From Rhodoferax sp. (GTDB lineage: Bacteria > Pseudomonadota > Gammaproteobacteria > Burkholderiales > Burkholderiaceae_C): a stretch of DNA of 64,000 nt. Each line of letters opens with the position of its first letter. The first letter of the stretch is position 1. Position numbers and translations under genes: made by a program. The stretch is from assembly GCF_030646845.1 (NCBI RefSeq), contig NZ_JAUSLE010000069.1, positions 97,262-161,261 on the forward strand, given 5' to 3'. Below the pieces are notes generated by a model. It searched no databases and was not told the DNA's origin. It saw only the letters and a list, made by a program, of their open reading frames with translations. Positions 8,464 to 15,999 of the stretch are shown here, in pieces.

Positions 8464-9690
8464 TCAGTTGCTGTACCGCTTGCGGTAGATTTCAAGGAAC
8501 TTGGCGACACGGCCGATCGCTTCACGCAAGTCGTCCTCATGCGGCAAGAACACGATGCGGAAGTGGTCGGGCGTCGGCCAGTTGAAGCCGGTGCCCTGCA
8601 CCAGCATCACCTTGGTTTCCTGCAGCAGTTCCAGAAAGAACTGCTGGTCGTCCTCGATCGGGTACATGGTCGGGTCCAGCCGTGGAAACATGTACAGCGC
8701 GGCCGTTGGCTTGACGCAGGTCACACCCGGGATCGCCGTGATCAACTCGTATGCCAGGTCGCGCTGGCGGCGCAGGCGCCCGCCCTCACCCACCAGGTCA
8801 TTGATGCTCTGATACCCGCCCAGGGCGGTCTGGATGGCCCACTGGCCGGGGACGTTGGAACACAGACGCATGTTCGAGAGCATGTTCAACCCCTCGATGT
8901 AATCCTTGGCCGGCTTCTTGTCGCCCGACACCACCATCCAGCCGGCACGGTAGCCGCAGGAGCGGTAGCTCGTGGACAGCGAGTTGAAGGTGAGCGTCAG
9001 CACATCGTCGGAGAGACTGCCGATCGCCGTATGTTTGACCCCGTCATACAGCACCTTGTCGTACACCTCGTCGGCGAAGATCACCAGACCGTGCTCTCGT
9101 GCAATCAGCACAATGGCCTTGAGCAGTTCATCGGAATACAGGGCCCCCGTCGGGTTGTTGGGGTTGATGACCACAATGCCCTTGGTCCGTGGCGTGATCT
9201 TGGCGCGAATGTCGTTCAGGTCGGGCATCCAGCCGTTGGCCTCATCGCACAGGTAGTGCACCGGTGTGCCGCCCGACAGGCTGGCCGCCGCGGTCCACAG
9301 TGGATAGTCGGGTGAAGGCAGCAGCAACTCGTCGCCAGTGTCGAGCAACGCATTCGTCGCCATGACGATCAGTTCGCTGGCGCCGTTGCCCAGGTAGATG
9401 TCGTCCAGCGTCACGCCCTTGATGCCCTGCTCCTGCGTGTAGTGCATGACCGCCTTGCGCGCTGCAAAAATACCCTTGCTGTCGGAATAACCCGCGGAGT
9501 TGGGCAGGTTGCGGATCATGTCCTGCTGGATTTCCTCCGGCGCATCAAAGCCGAACACGGCCAGATTGCCGATGTTGAGCTTGATGATCTTGTGACCCTC
9601 TTCCTCCATCTGGCGGGCCGCGTCCATGATGGGGCCGCGAATGTCGTAGCAGACGTTGGCCAGCTTGGCTGATTTTCGAATGGTCTTCAA
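8464..9690 (-). CDS. AlaA-type alanine aminotransferase with Thr at the PLP-lysine position
   Basis: A class I/II PLP aminotransferase whose sequence follows E. coli AlaA almost end to end: VCYDIRGPIMDAA, LNIGN, NLPNSAGYSDSKGIF, GNGASELIV, DYPLWTAA, NPNNPTGALYSDELL, FADEVYDKVLYD, SCGYRAGWMV, RLCSNVPGQWAIQTALGGYQS. AlaA makes alanine from pyruvate and glutamate. In the family the Schiff-base lysine sits in LSK-x-YR. Here the motif reads SLSTSYR, and codon 240 is ACG (bases 8971-8973). If this is real the enzyme cannot form the internal aldimine. The start is TTG at 9688-9690, with GGAGAG upstream, giving 408 residues; a longer frame upstream runs antisense to the next gene. Confidence 0.9.
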   Translation of the reverse strand: MKTIRKSAKLANVCYDIRGPIMDAARQMEEEGHKIIKLNIGNLAVFGFDAPEEIQQDMIRNLPNSAGYSDSKGIFAARKAVMHYTQEQGIKGVTLDDIYLGNGASELIVMATNALLDTGDELLLPSPDYPLWTAAASLSGGTPVHYLCDEANGWMPDLNDIRAKITPRTKGIVVINPNNPTGALYSDELLKAIVLIAREHGLVIFADEVYDKVLYDGVKHTAIGSLSDDVLTLTFNSLSTSYRSCGYRAGWMVVSGDKKPAKDYIEGLNMLSNMRLCSNVPGQWAIQTALGGYQSINDLVGEGGRLRRQRDLAYELITAIPGVTCVKPTAALYMFPRLDPTMYPIEDDQQFFLELLQETKVMLVQGTGFNWPTPDHFRIVFLPHEDDLREAIGRVAKFLEIYRKRYSN

Positions 9691-9723
9691 GGTCTCTCCA
9701 GTAGCGGGTGACGTGAGGCGAAA

Positions 9724-9751
9724 CCTATAATTTGACCACATTTCCGTCCAA
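9724..9751 (-). promoter_or_regulatory. Possible promoter of the AlaA-type gene
   Basis: On the minus strand TTGGAC and TATAGG are separated by 16 bp, ending about 34 bp before the TTG start. The same bases read TATAAT on the plus strand (9726-9731), so this may be a divergent promoter region. No good plus-strand -35 was found. Confidence 0.3.
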
Positions 9752-9801
9752 TACCCCCAGTTATTGATGCACTGCAGCAACCAGACCCGACCTTTTTTCA
9801 C

Positions 9802-10182
9802 ATGAAGATCCAGCCCGACATCATCAGCGTCCAATCCATCAGGGGTTATGGCCCCGGCTGGATTGGCGTTGGCAACGAAAAAATTACCGCGAGCGTGGTG
9901 CTTGGATCGCGCGGCGAACGCTTCAACTGGGATTGCAGCCGATTCGAAGAGCTGACTGCGGAGCACTTTGCCCAACTGGCGGCCATGGGCACCGAACTGG
10001 TCATTTTTGGCAGCGGCAACCGTATTCGGTTTCCCCCGGCCGTCTGGATCAAACCTCTGATTGACAAACAGACCGGCATTGAAACCATGGATACCCAGGC
10101 GGCCTGCCGCACCTACAACATTCTTGCGGGCGAAGGGCGTCATGTTGCCGTTGCACTGATACTGGAAACACCTTCGGGATAA
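9802..10182 (+). CDS. Mth938-fold protein (DUF498/NDUFAF3-like)
   Basis: A 126-residue protein of the Mth938-like family, known structurally but without a firm bacterial function; the mitochondrial relative NDUFAF3 helps assemble complex I. Family-type sequence includes SIRGYGPGWIGVG, FGSGNRIRFPP and the C-terminal MDTQAACRTYNILAGEGR. There is no signal peptide or membrane segment. It is divergent from the aminotransferase gene and precedes the bcp peroxiredoxin on the same strand. Start at ATG 9802 with no strong ribosome binding site. Confidence 0.85.
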   Translation: MKIQPDIISVQSIRGYGPGWIGVGNEKITASVVLGSRGERFNWDCSRFEELTAEHFAQLAAMGTELVIFGSGNRIRFPPAVWIKPLIDKQTGIETMDTQAACRTYNILAGEGRHVAVALILETPSG

Positions 10183-10258
10183 CACTAGCGCCGACTCAAC
10201 GGGCCGCAAGTAGTTTTCGGGGTAAAATCATCGGTTGTAGTCGGGGGCGCCGGAGAGC

Positions 10259-10307
10259 TGTCACAGGATAGTGCCCACGACTTGAGCGAATGACGCATCC
10301 TGTCACA
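10259..10307. repeat. Inverted/direct repeat in the bcp leader
   Basis: TGTCACAGGAT (10259-10269) and ATCCTGTCACA (10297-10307) form 7-bp inverted arms ACAGGAT/ATCCTGT and also share TGTCACA directly. They end 15 bp before the bcp start. The element could be an operator or a leader hairpin. Confidence 0.4.
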
Positions 10308-10322
10308 CGAGATTTAAGAACT

Positions 10323-10808
10323 ATGGCGATTGTTGTCAATAAACCCATCCCTGAATTTGAATCTAATGCCACTGGTGGTATCAGGGTTTCGAACACCTCC
10401 CACCTCGGAAAAGTCGTCATCCTTTACTTCTACCCGAAGGACAACACCCCGGGCTGCACCACAGAGGCCATGCAGTTCCGCGACAAATACAAAGACTTTG
10501 TGAAGGCTGGCGCCACCGTGTTTGGCGTGTCGCGCGACAACATGAAATCCCACGACGAGTTCAAGACCAAGCTGGAACTCCCCTTTGAATTGATCGCCGA
10601 CACCGAAGAAAAAATGTGCCACATGTTCGGCGTCGTCAAGAACAAGATCATGTACGGCAAGAAGGTCAAAGGCATTGAGCGCAGCACTTTCCTGATCGGC
10701 GCCGATGGCCTGCTCAAGGAAGAATGGCGCGGCCTCAAGGTGCCAGGCCATGTGGACGACGTATTGAAGGCCGTCAAGGCGCTGAAGAAAACTGCTGCGC
10801 TGGTCTGA
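10323..10808 (+). CDS. bcp: Thioredoxin-dependent peroxiredoxin, Bcp/PrxQ type
   Basis: Reduces hydrogen peroxide and organic peroxides with electrons from thioredoxin. The 161 residues carry the peroxidatic Cys45 in PKDNTPGCTTEAMQF. In E. coli Bcp a second cysteine follows five residues later, but here that position is Met50, so the enzyme looks like a one-Cys form or uses another partner. The ending (LKEEWRGLKVPGHVDDVLKAV) is typical. The start MAIVVNKPIPEF was preferred over an upstream in-frame codon because the family begins there. A clear terminator follows. Confidence 0.93.
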   Translation: MAIVVNKPIPEFESNATGGIRVSNTSHLGKVVILYFYPKDNTPGCTTEAMQFRDKYKDFVKAGATVFGVSRDNMKSHDEFKTKLELPFELIADTEEKMCHMFGVVKNKIMYGKKVKGIERSTFLIGADGLLKEEWRGLKVPGHVDDVLKAVKALKKTAALV

Positions 10809-10904
10809 GGATGGATGGAGAGCGTCCTCCATGGGGCGTTGATATCTTCAAAGTTTATGCATAATGGGTCATATGCCCTTCAAATGTGCAACCGCTCTCA
10901 AACA

Positions 10905-10937
10905 AAAAGCCGCCTTGGTCTCCAGGCGGTTTTTTGC
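10905..10937 (+). terminator. Rho-independent terminator after bcp
   Basis: CCGCCT and AGGCGG arms around TGGTCTCC, followed by TTTTTT. It lies about 100 bp after the bcp stop and before the PIN-PhoH gene. Confidence 0.85.
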
Positions 10938-10983
10938 TTTTAAAGCCCATATTCATTTAACTTTTTGCGAGCAAGCCTAACCC

Positions 10984-12699
10984 ATGCCATTGCCAACCGC
11001 CCCTGTCAAACGCGCCGCGCTGCTGTCCGAGAAAGACTACGATGTGCCGGCCCGAGTTCAGCCCAAGTCACGCAGGCCTGAATCTTCGCTGACTGAGCAT
11101 TCCGTTGCCGAAAGACCGCAAGCGCGGGAGACACCCGAGCCCACGGCCACCGGGGTACCTGCCGTCTCTTTTCTGGAAAAAGGGGCGCCGGAAACGCGTG
11201 CGAAGACGCCCCGGGCCGATGCCTCACTCCGGAAAAACCGTCCCGAAGCCAAGGCGCCGGCAGAGCCTCAAGCACCGGCTGAAGCCAGATCCAGGAGAGC
11301 AAAGCACACCGGGCCCGCCAAACTGTTTGTGCTGGACACCAACGTGCTCCTGCATGACCCCATGTGCCTGTTCCGCTTCGAGGAACATGACATCTTTCTT
11401 CCCATGATCGTTCTGGAAGAACTGGATGCCCACAAAAAAGGCATGACCGAAGTCGCCCGCAATGCACGACAAACCAGCCGGACGCTGGACGCCCTGGCTG
11501 CCCATCAAGGTGCAGACATCACCACCGGGTTGCCGCTGCACACTACGGGCCACCGGGAGGCACGCGGCAAATTGTTTTTCCAGACCCAGCTTCTGAACTA
11601 CACGCTGCCCACCAGCCTGCCCCAAGGCAAGGCGGACAACCAGATTCTGGGAGTCGTGGATGCGCTGCGCCTGCAACATGCGCCACGGGAAGTCGTTCTG
11701 GTGTCCAAAGACATCAACATGCGCGTCAAATCGCGTGCGTTGGGTCTGGCCACCGACGATTACCAGAACGACAAAACGCTGGAAGACGGTGACTTGCTGT
11801 ATGCCGGCTCCATCTCACTGCCCGCCGATTTTTGGACCACCCACGGCCAGGCAGTGGAGAGCTGGCAGCAGGGCGCGCACACCTTTTACCGCATTACCGG
11901 CCCCATCGTCCCCAGTCTTCTGATCAACCAGTTTGTCTATTTCGAGTCCCCCGGCGAGCCCAGCCTGTACGCCAGGGTCACGGAAATTCGTGGCAAGACG
12001 GCCGTCTTCAAAACCCTCAAGGACTTCACGCACCTCAAGAACGCGGTATGGGGCATCACCACGCGCAACCGTGAGCAAAACTTTGCCATGAACCTGCTGA
12101 TGGACCCCGAGATTGACTTTGTCACCTTGACGGGGACGGCCGGTACCGGCAAAACCTTGATGGCGCTGGCGTCCGGTCTGACCCAGGTGCTGGACGATCG
12201 ACGCTATACCGAAATCATCGTGACGCGCGCCACGGTCAGTGTCGGAGAGGACATCGGCTTTCTGCCCGGCACGGAAGAAGAAAAAATGGGCCCCTGGATG
12301 GGCGCACTGGATGACAACCTCGAGGTGCTGGGCAAGACAGACACCAGCGCCGGCGAATGGGGCCGCGCCGCCACCAGTGAACTCATCCGCAGTCGCATCA
12401 AGATCAAGAGCATGAACTTCATGCGCGGGCGCACCTTCCTGAACAAGTACGTCATCATCGACGAAGCGCAGAATCTGACGCCCAAGCAGATGAAAACCCT
12501 GATCACCCGTGCCGGTCCGGGCACCAAGATCATTTGCATGGGCAATCTGGCCCAGATTGACACGCCGTACCTGACCGAGGGCTCTTCCGGCCTGACCTTC
12601 GCCGTTGACAAATTCAAGGGCTGGCAGCACGGGGGACACATCACCCTGGCACGTGGCGAGCGGTCACGGCTGGCAGACTTTGCCAGCGAAGTCCTGTAG
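10984..12699 (+). CDS. PIN domain-PhoH ATPase (PhoH2/YlaK type)
   Basis: The protein has 571 residues. Residues 1-110 are a charged, Pro/Ala-rich low-complexity region with no recognisable domain. A PIN nuclease domain follows (LFVLDTNVLL with Asp118, then LEELDAHKKG). The C-terminal half is a PhoH ATPase: Walker A GTAGTGKT around 384-391 and Walker B YVIIDEAQNLTPKQMKTL. Mycobacterial PhoH2 with this architecture is an RNA helicase and ribonuclease, so RNA processing under stress is a reasonable inference. The gene is convergent with dnaB and has a terminator upstream. The long tail before the PIN domain is unusual. Confidence 0.92.
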   Translation: MPLPTAPVKRAALLSEKDYDVPARVQPKSRRPESSLTEHSVAERPQARETPEPTATGVPAVSFLEKGAPETRAKTPRADASLRKNRPEAKAPAEPQAPAEARSRRAKHTGPAKLFVLDTNVLLHDPMCLFRFEEHDIFLPMIVLEELDAHKKGMTEVARNARQTSRTLDALAAHQGADITTGLPLHTTGHREARGKLFFQTQLLNYTLPTSLPQGKADNQILGVVDALRLQHAPREVVLVSKDINMRVKSRALGLATDDYQNDKTLEDGDLLYAGSISLPADFWTTHGQAVESWQQGAHTFYRITGPIVPSLLINQFVYFESPGEPSLYARVTEIRGKTAVFKTLKDFTHLKNAVWGITTRNREQNFAMNLLMDPEIDFVTLTGTAGTGKTLMALASGLTQVLDDRRYTEIIVTRATVSVGEDIGFLPGTEEEKMGPWMGALDDNLEVLGKTDTSAGEWGRAATSELIRSRIKIKSMNFMRGRTFLNKYVIIDEAQNLTPKQMKTLITRAGPGTKIICMGNLAQIDTPYLTEGSSGLTFAVDKFKGWQHGGHITLARGERSRLADFASEVL

Positions 12700-12773
12700 C
12701 TTTTTCTCGCTGACGCCACGCCTGCTCCCGTCCCCACAGGGTCTGGGGCAGACGGCGCATGCCGGCATTGAGC

Positions 12774-12822
12774 GCTATATATTAAATAGCTACTCAGGCA
12801 ATAAAATCAAGGGCTGCAGGCC
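12774..12822 (-). repeat. 50-bp dispersed repeat, copy between phoH-like gene and dnaB
   Basis: Read on the minus strand: left half GGCCTGCAGCCCTTG, right half GCTATTTAATATATAGC. It occupies the convergent gap between the PIN-PhoH and dnaB stop codons, where no classical terminator was seen. Confidence 0.75.
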
Positions 12823-12830
12823 AATTCGAC

Positions 12831-14237
12831 CTAAAAGTCCCCATTGCCTCCGGATGCCAGCGACTCGAATTTCGTGATGTGCCGCAGGAAGGCAAGCTTC
12901 ACCACGCCTGTCGGGCCGTTACGCTGCTTGGCGATGATGACCTCTGCCACCCCAGGCTCCTTGCAGGCATCCTTGGTGTAGTACTCGTCGCGGTAGATGA
13001 ACATGATGATGTCCGCATCCTGCTCAATAGCGCCAGACTCGCGCAAGTCGCTCATCATGGGGCGTTTGTCGGGGCGCTGCTCCACGCTGCGGTTGAGCTG
13101 GGACAAGGCAATCACCGGGCACTGCAACTCTTTGGCCAACATTTTCAGGCCGCGGGAGATCTCGCCCAGCTCGGTGGCACGGTTTTCACCATCGTTGCTG
13201 GACCCGCTCATCAGCTGCAAATAGTCCACCACAATCAGCCCGAGCTTGCCGCACTGACGCGACAGGCGTCTGGCGTTGGCACGCAGTTCGCTGGAGGTCA
13301 AACCGGCTGTTTCATCGATGTGCAAAGAAATGGTGCGCAGCTTTTCGATGGCTTCAGTCAAACGCGGCCATTCGTCGTCGGTCAGCTTGCCGGTGCGCAA
13401 GTGGCCCTGGTCAATACGCCCGATCGAACCCACAATACGCACTGCCAATTGCGCCGCGCCCATTTCCATTGAAAACACGGCGACTGGCAGACCTTCGTTC
13501 AGTGCCACATGCTCCGCAATATTGATGGCCAACGCCGTTTTTCCCATCGACGGACGAGCCGCCAGCACGATCAAATCACCCGCCTGAAAACCGGCCGTCA
13601 TCCGGTCCAGGTCATAAAACCCGGTCGGCACGCCGGTCACATCATTGGGGTTGTCGGCCATCTCCTGAACCCGATCCAGCAGATCCACCACCAAGGTATC
13701 CATGGCCTGGAAACCCTGCTTCGTGCGGGCGCCCTCTTCACCGATGTTGAAGATTTTTTGCTCGGCCTCGTCCAGAATGGCAGCTACGGGCCGGCCTTTG
13801 GGATTGAAGGCGTTGGTGGATATTTCGTCACTGGCGCTCACCAGCTTGCGCAGGACCGAGCGTTCACGAACGATCTCCGCGTAGCGCCGGATATTGCCGG
13901 CGCTGGGCACATACTGGGCCAGTGAGTTGAGGTAGCTCAAGCCGCCGATTTCCTCGGCCTTGCCCTGACTTTGCAGTTGCTCAAACACCGTGATCACGTC
14001 GGCCGGCTTGGAGGCGTTGATCAGGGCACCGATGGCGCTGAACACCATGCGGTGTTCGTAACGGTAAAAGTCACCCTCCGCCAGCAAGTCACCCACACGG
14101 TCCCAGGCGCCGTTATCCAGCAACAGCCCGCCCAACACACTGGACTCTGCCTCGATGGAGTGCGGTGGTATGCGCAATTGCGCCACTTGCCGGTCTTGAC
14201 CGTAGTCGTCACCCACAGCAGAAAGTACAGCAGACAT
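12831..14237 (-). CDS. dnaB: Replicative DNA helicase DnaB
   Basis: The hexameric 5'-3' helicase of the replication fork. The 468 residues include the N-terminal helical domain that contacts primase (IPPHSIEAESSVLGGLLLD) and the RecA-like motor with Walker A ARPSMGKT near 227-234. Further motor segments are DYLQLM and ALSQLNRSVEQRPDKRPMMSDLRESG. AAAGGAAATTTA precedes the ATG. It lies just downstream of the rpsF-priB-rpsR-rplI operon on the same strand, the usual neighbourhood in proteobacteria, but a strong terminator stands between. No intein is present. Confidence 0.97.
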   Translation of the reverse strand: MSAVLSAVGDDYGQDRQVAQLRIPPHSIEAESSVLGGLLLDNGAWDRVGDLLAEGDFYRYEHRMVFSAIGALINASKPADVITVFEQLQSQGKAEEIGGLSYLNSLAQYVPSAGNIRRYAEIVRERSVLRKLVSASDEISTNAFNPKGRPVAAILDEAEQKIFNIGEEGARTKQGFQAMDTLVVDLLDRVQEMADNPNDVTGVPTGFYDLDRMTAGFQAGDLIVLAARPSMGKTALAINIAEHVALNEGLPVAVFSMEMGAAQLAVRIVGSIGRIDQGHLRTGKLTDDEWPRLTEAIEKLRTISLHIDETAGLTSSELRANARRLSRQCGKLGLIVVDYLQLMSGSSNDGENRATELGEISRGLKMLAKELQCPVIALSQLNRSVEQRPDKRPMMSDLRESGAIEQDADIIMFIYRDEYYTKDACKEPGVAEVIIAKQRNGPTGVVKLAFLRHITKFESLASGGNGDF

Positions 14238-14364
14238 TAAATTTCCTTTGAGCGTTCGATGCTACGCCAGCGCTGGTCCGGCGTCGAGTGAAATGCTGGG
14301 CACAAGTCTCTTATAAGCTGTGCACAAACTGTGGAAATCGCGGGACAAGCAGCGCCACCAATAC

Positions 14365-14398
14365 AAAAGCCGCCGGGGCTTTGCAACCCCGACGGCTT
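14365..14398 (-). terminator. Terminator of the rpsF-rplI operon
   Basis: GCCGTCGGGG and CCCCGGCGGC arms (one mismatch) around TTGCAAAG, followed on the minus strand by TTTTG, 19 bp after the rplI stop. Confidence 0.85.
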
Positions 14399-14416
14399 CT
14401 AGCGGAACGCAGCTGT

Positions 14417-14869
14417 TTAAGCTGTTTCGCCGTATACCGAAACCGTGATATCCACAACCACGTCGGTGTGCAATGCCACGCTGACGGTGCTGTCGCCAAC
14501 GACCTTGATCGGGCCATTCGGCATGCGAATTTGCGCCTTGGCCACTTTGTAGCCGTTCTTGGTCAGCTCTTCAGCGATGTCGGCGTTGGTCACAGAACCA
14601 AACAGACGACCATCCACACCGGCCTTTTGGGTCAGCTTGCAGGTGGTGCCCGCCAGCTTTTCACCCACAGCCTGCTGTTCAGCCAACTTGGCTGCAGCGG
14701 CTTTTTCGAGTTCAGCGCGCTTGGCTTCGAACTCCTGCTTTGCCGATGCCGTGGCGCGACGGGCGCGGCCAGAGGGAATCAGAAAGTTGCGGGCATAACC
14801 GTCTTTAACGCGAACGACTTCACCGAGATTGCCAAGGTTCACGACCTTGTCGAGCAGAATAATTTGCAT
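14417..14869 (-). CDS. rplI: 50S ribosomal protein L9
   Basis: An elongated ribosomal protein that binds 23S rRNA near the L1 stalk. The 150 residues start [36 protein letters not shown] in the family's invariant N-domain (seen here as [15 protein letters not shown]). The long connecting helix is Ala/Glu-rich, and the C-domain contains [16 protein letters not shown]. It is the last gene of the rpsF-priB-rpsR-rplI operon, 11 bp after rpsR. Confidence 0.98.
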   Translation of the reverse strand: MQIILLDKVVNLGNLGEVVRVKDGYARNFLIPSGRARRATASAKQEFEAKRAELEKAAAAKLAEQQAVGEKLAGTTCKLTQKAGVDGRLFGSVTNADIAEELTKNGYKVAKAQIRMPNGPIKVVGDSTVSVALHTDVVVDITVSVYGETA

Positions 14870-14880
14870 GGTCGTTTTCC

Positions 14881-15165
14881 TTAGATCTTGTGCTGATCGC
14901 TGTACGGCAGCATCGCGAGAAAACGCGCGCGCTTGATAGCGGTGTTGAGCTGGCGCGGGAAAATGGCACGGGTGCCAGTCAGGCGAGCGGGGATGATCTT
15001 GCCGTTTTCGGCAATGAAATCGCGCAGCGTGTCGATGTCTTTGTAATCGATCTCTTCAACGCCAGTCACGGTAAAGCGGCAAAAGCGCTTGCGCTTGAAC
15101 AGCAGATTCTGGGCTGGGCGCTTGGGGCGCTTGTCTTTGTTATTGAAACGTTTTGGTCCGGCCAT
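14881..15165 (-). CDS. rpsR: 30S ribosomal protein S18
   Basis: A small-subunit protein that pairs with S6 on the platform. The 94 residues include [20 protein letters not shown] and the C-terminal [28 protein letters not shown]. It is slightly longer than E. coli S18 because of a basic N-terminal tail, as in other Burkholderiales. It lies between priB and rplI. Confidence 0.98.
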   Translation of the reverse strand: MAGPKRFNNKDKRPKRPAQNLLFKRKRFCRFTVTGVEEIDYKDIDTLRDFIAENGKIIPARLTGTRAIFPRQLNTAIKRARFLAMLPYSDQHKI

Positions 15166-15194
15166 GATGGACTCCTTAAATTTTTACGAATTCG

Positions 15195-15494
15195 TTAATC
15201 TTGCTGAAATTCTTGAATGTGAAACACGACGTGTTTGCCATTGCGGGGGGTCGCCAGAAAACCGTTGAACTTCCAGGCACTGCCGATGGCTTGCTTTGCA
15301 AGCCGCTCAGCCATTGCACCAAAAGCCACTGCTTTAATTGCTGCCTTGACCTGTCTTGTCTGCCCTGCTTCCTGAAGGTCTGACTCATGTTCGAGTCTCA
15401 TGTTCAGTGCAGGCAATCCGGCTGGCGTGTAACGCAAGACATCAATCTCGGCGATACAGGCAGTCAGAACAAGCTGGTTGACAACGTGGTTCAC
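15195..15494 (-). CDS. priB: Primosomal replication protein N (PriB)
   Basis: A dimeric single-strand-binding OB-fold protein that helps PriA restart stalled forks. The family signature is NQLVLTACIAEIDVLRYTPAG, here beginning a few residues inside the frame, followed by LNMRLEHES and a C-terminal GFLATPRNGKHVVFHIQ. The start is uncertain. GTG at 15492-15494 gives 99 residues and agrees with family length, but GAGGAG sits too close to it. A TTG at 15507-15509 is the alternative. The position between rpsF and rpsR supports the call. Confidence 0.88.
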   Translation of the reverse strand: MNHVVNQLVLTACIAEIDVLRYTPAGLPALNMRLEHESDLQEAGQTRQVKAAIKAVAFGAMAERLAKQAIGSAWKFNGFLATPRNGKHVVFHIQEFQQD

Positions 15495-15517
15495 GCTCCT
15501 CGCTGGCAAAAATGCCG

Positions 15518-15883
15518 TCAGGCCTGGTACTCAGCCTGTTGGGCCTTGCGGGCGTCTTCACGTTCGACTGTTTTCATCATCGAAGAAGGACCGGTGTCAG
15601 CCTTCTTCTTCAAAACTGTCAGGTGACGCAGCACGGCATCATTGAACTTGAACGCGTGTTCCAGTTCCGCCATCACAGCCTGATCGGCTTCGATGTTGAC
15701 GCACAGATAGTGGGCTTTGGCGAGCTTGTTGATCATATAGATCAGCTGACGACGGCCCCAGTCTTCGACACGGTGCACTTTACCGCCGCCGGCCGTGATC
15801 ATGCCCTTGTAACGTTCCAGCATGGCGGGAACCTGCTCGCTCTGATCCGGGTGGATCATGAGAATGATTTCGTAATGACGCAT
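15518..15883 (-). CDS. rpsF: 30S ribosomal protein S6
   Basis: The first gene of the operon; it binds S18 and 16S rRNA on the platform. The 121 residues begin [19 protein letters not shown] and contain [23 protein letters not shown], both diagnostic. The start is preceded by AAGGAG. The C-terminal tail is charged and variable. A TATAAT box lies about 85 bp upstream. Confidence 0.98.
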   Translation of the reverse strand: MRHYEIILMIHPDQSEQVPAMLERYKGMITAGGGKVHRVEDWGRRQLIYMINKLAKAHYLCVNIEADQAVMAELEHAFKFNDAVLRHLTVLKKKADTGPSSMMKTVEREDARKAQQAEYQA

Positions 15884-15967
15884 TGATACTCCTTATGGAT
15901 GGCCCGAAGTTGGGCAGAAAAAGCCACCCTCAGCGTCTAATTGAGGTGTGGCAAGGCGAAGCCCAAC

Positions 15968-15973
15968 ATTATA
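15968..15973 (-). promoter_or_regulatory. -10 box of the rpsF operon
   Basis: TATAAT on the minus strand, 85-90 bp before the rpsF start, leaving an untranslated leader of roughly 80 bases. The -35 region is weak (AGGCAT at 17 bp). The leader could hold S6:S18 feedback structure, which was not resolved by eye. Confidence 0.5.
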
Positions 15974-15999
15974 TGCCATGCATCGGTCGCATGCCTGAA

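Noticed and set aside
7669..9315. 548-codon frame antisense to hom and the aminotransferase gene
   Set aside because: It spans two real genes and their gap, and its product has no family features.
9691..10209. N-terminal extension of the AlaA-type protein
   Set aside because: It is antisense to the Mth938-fold gene and has no counterpart in AlaA. The TTG with GGAGAG upstream fits the family start.
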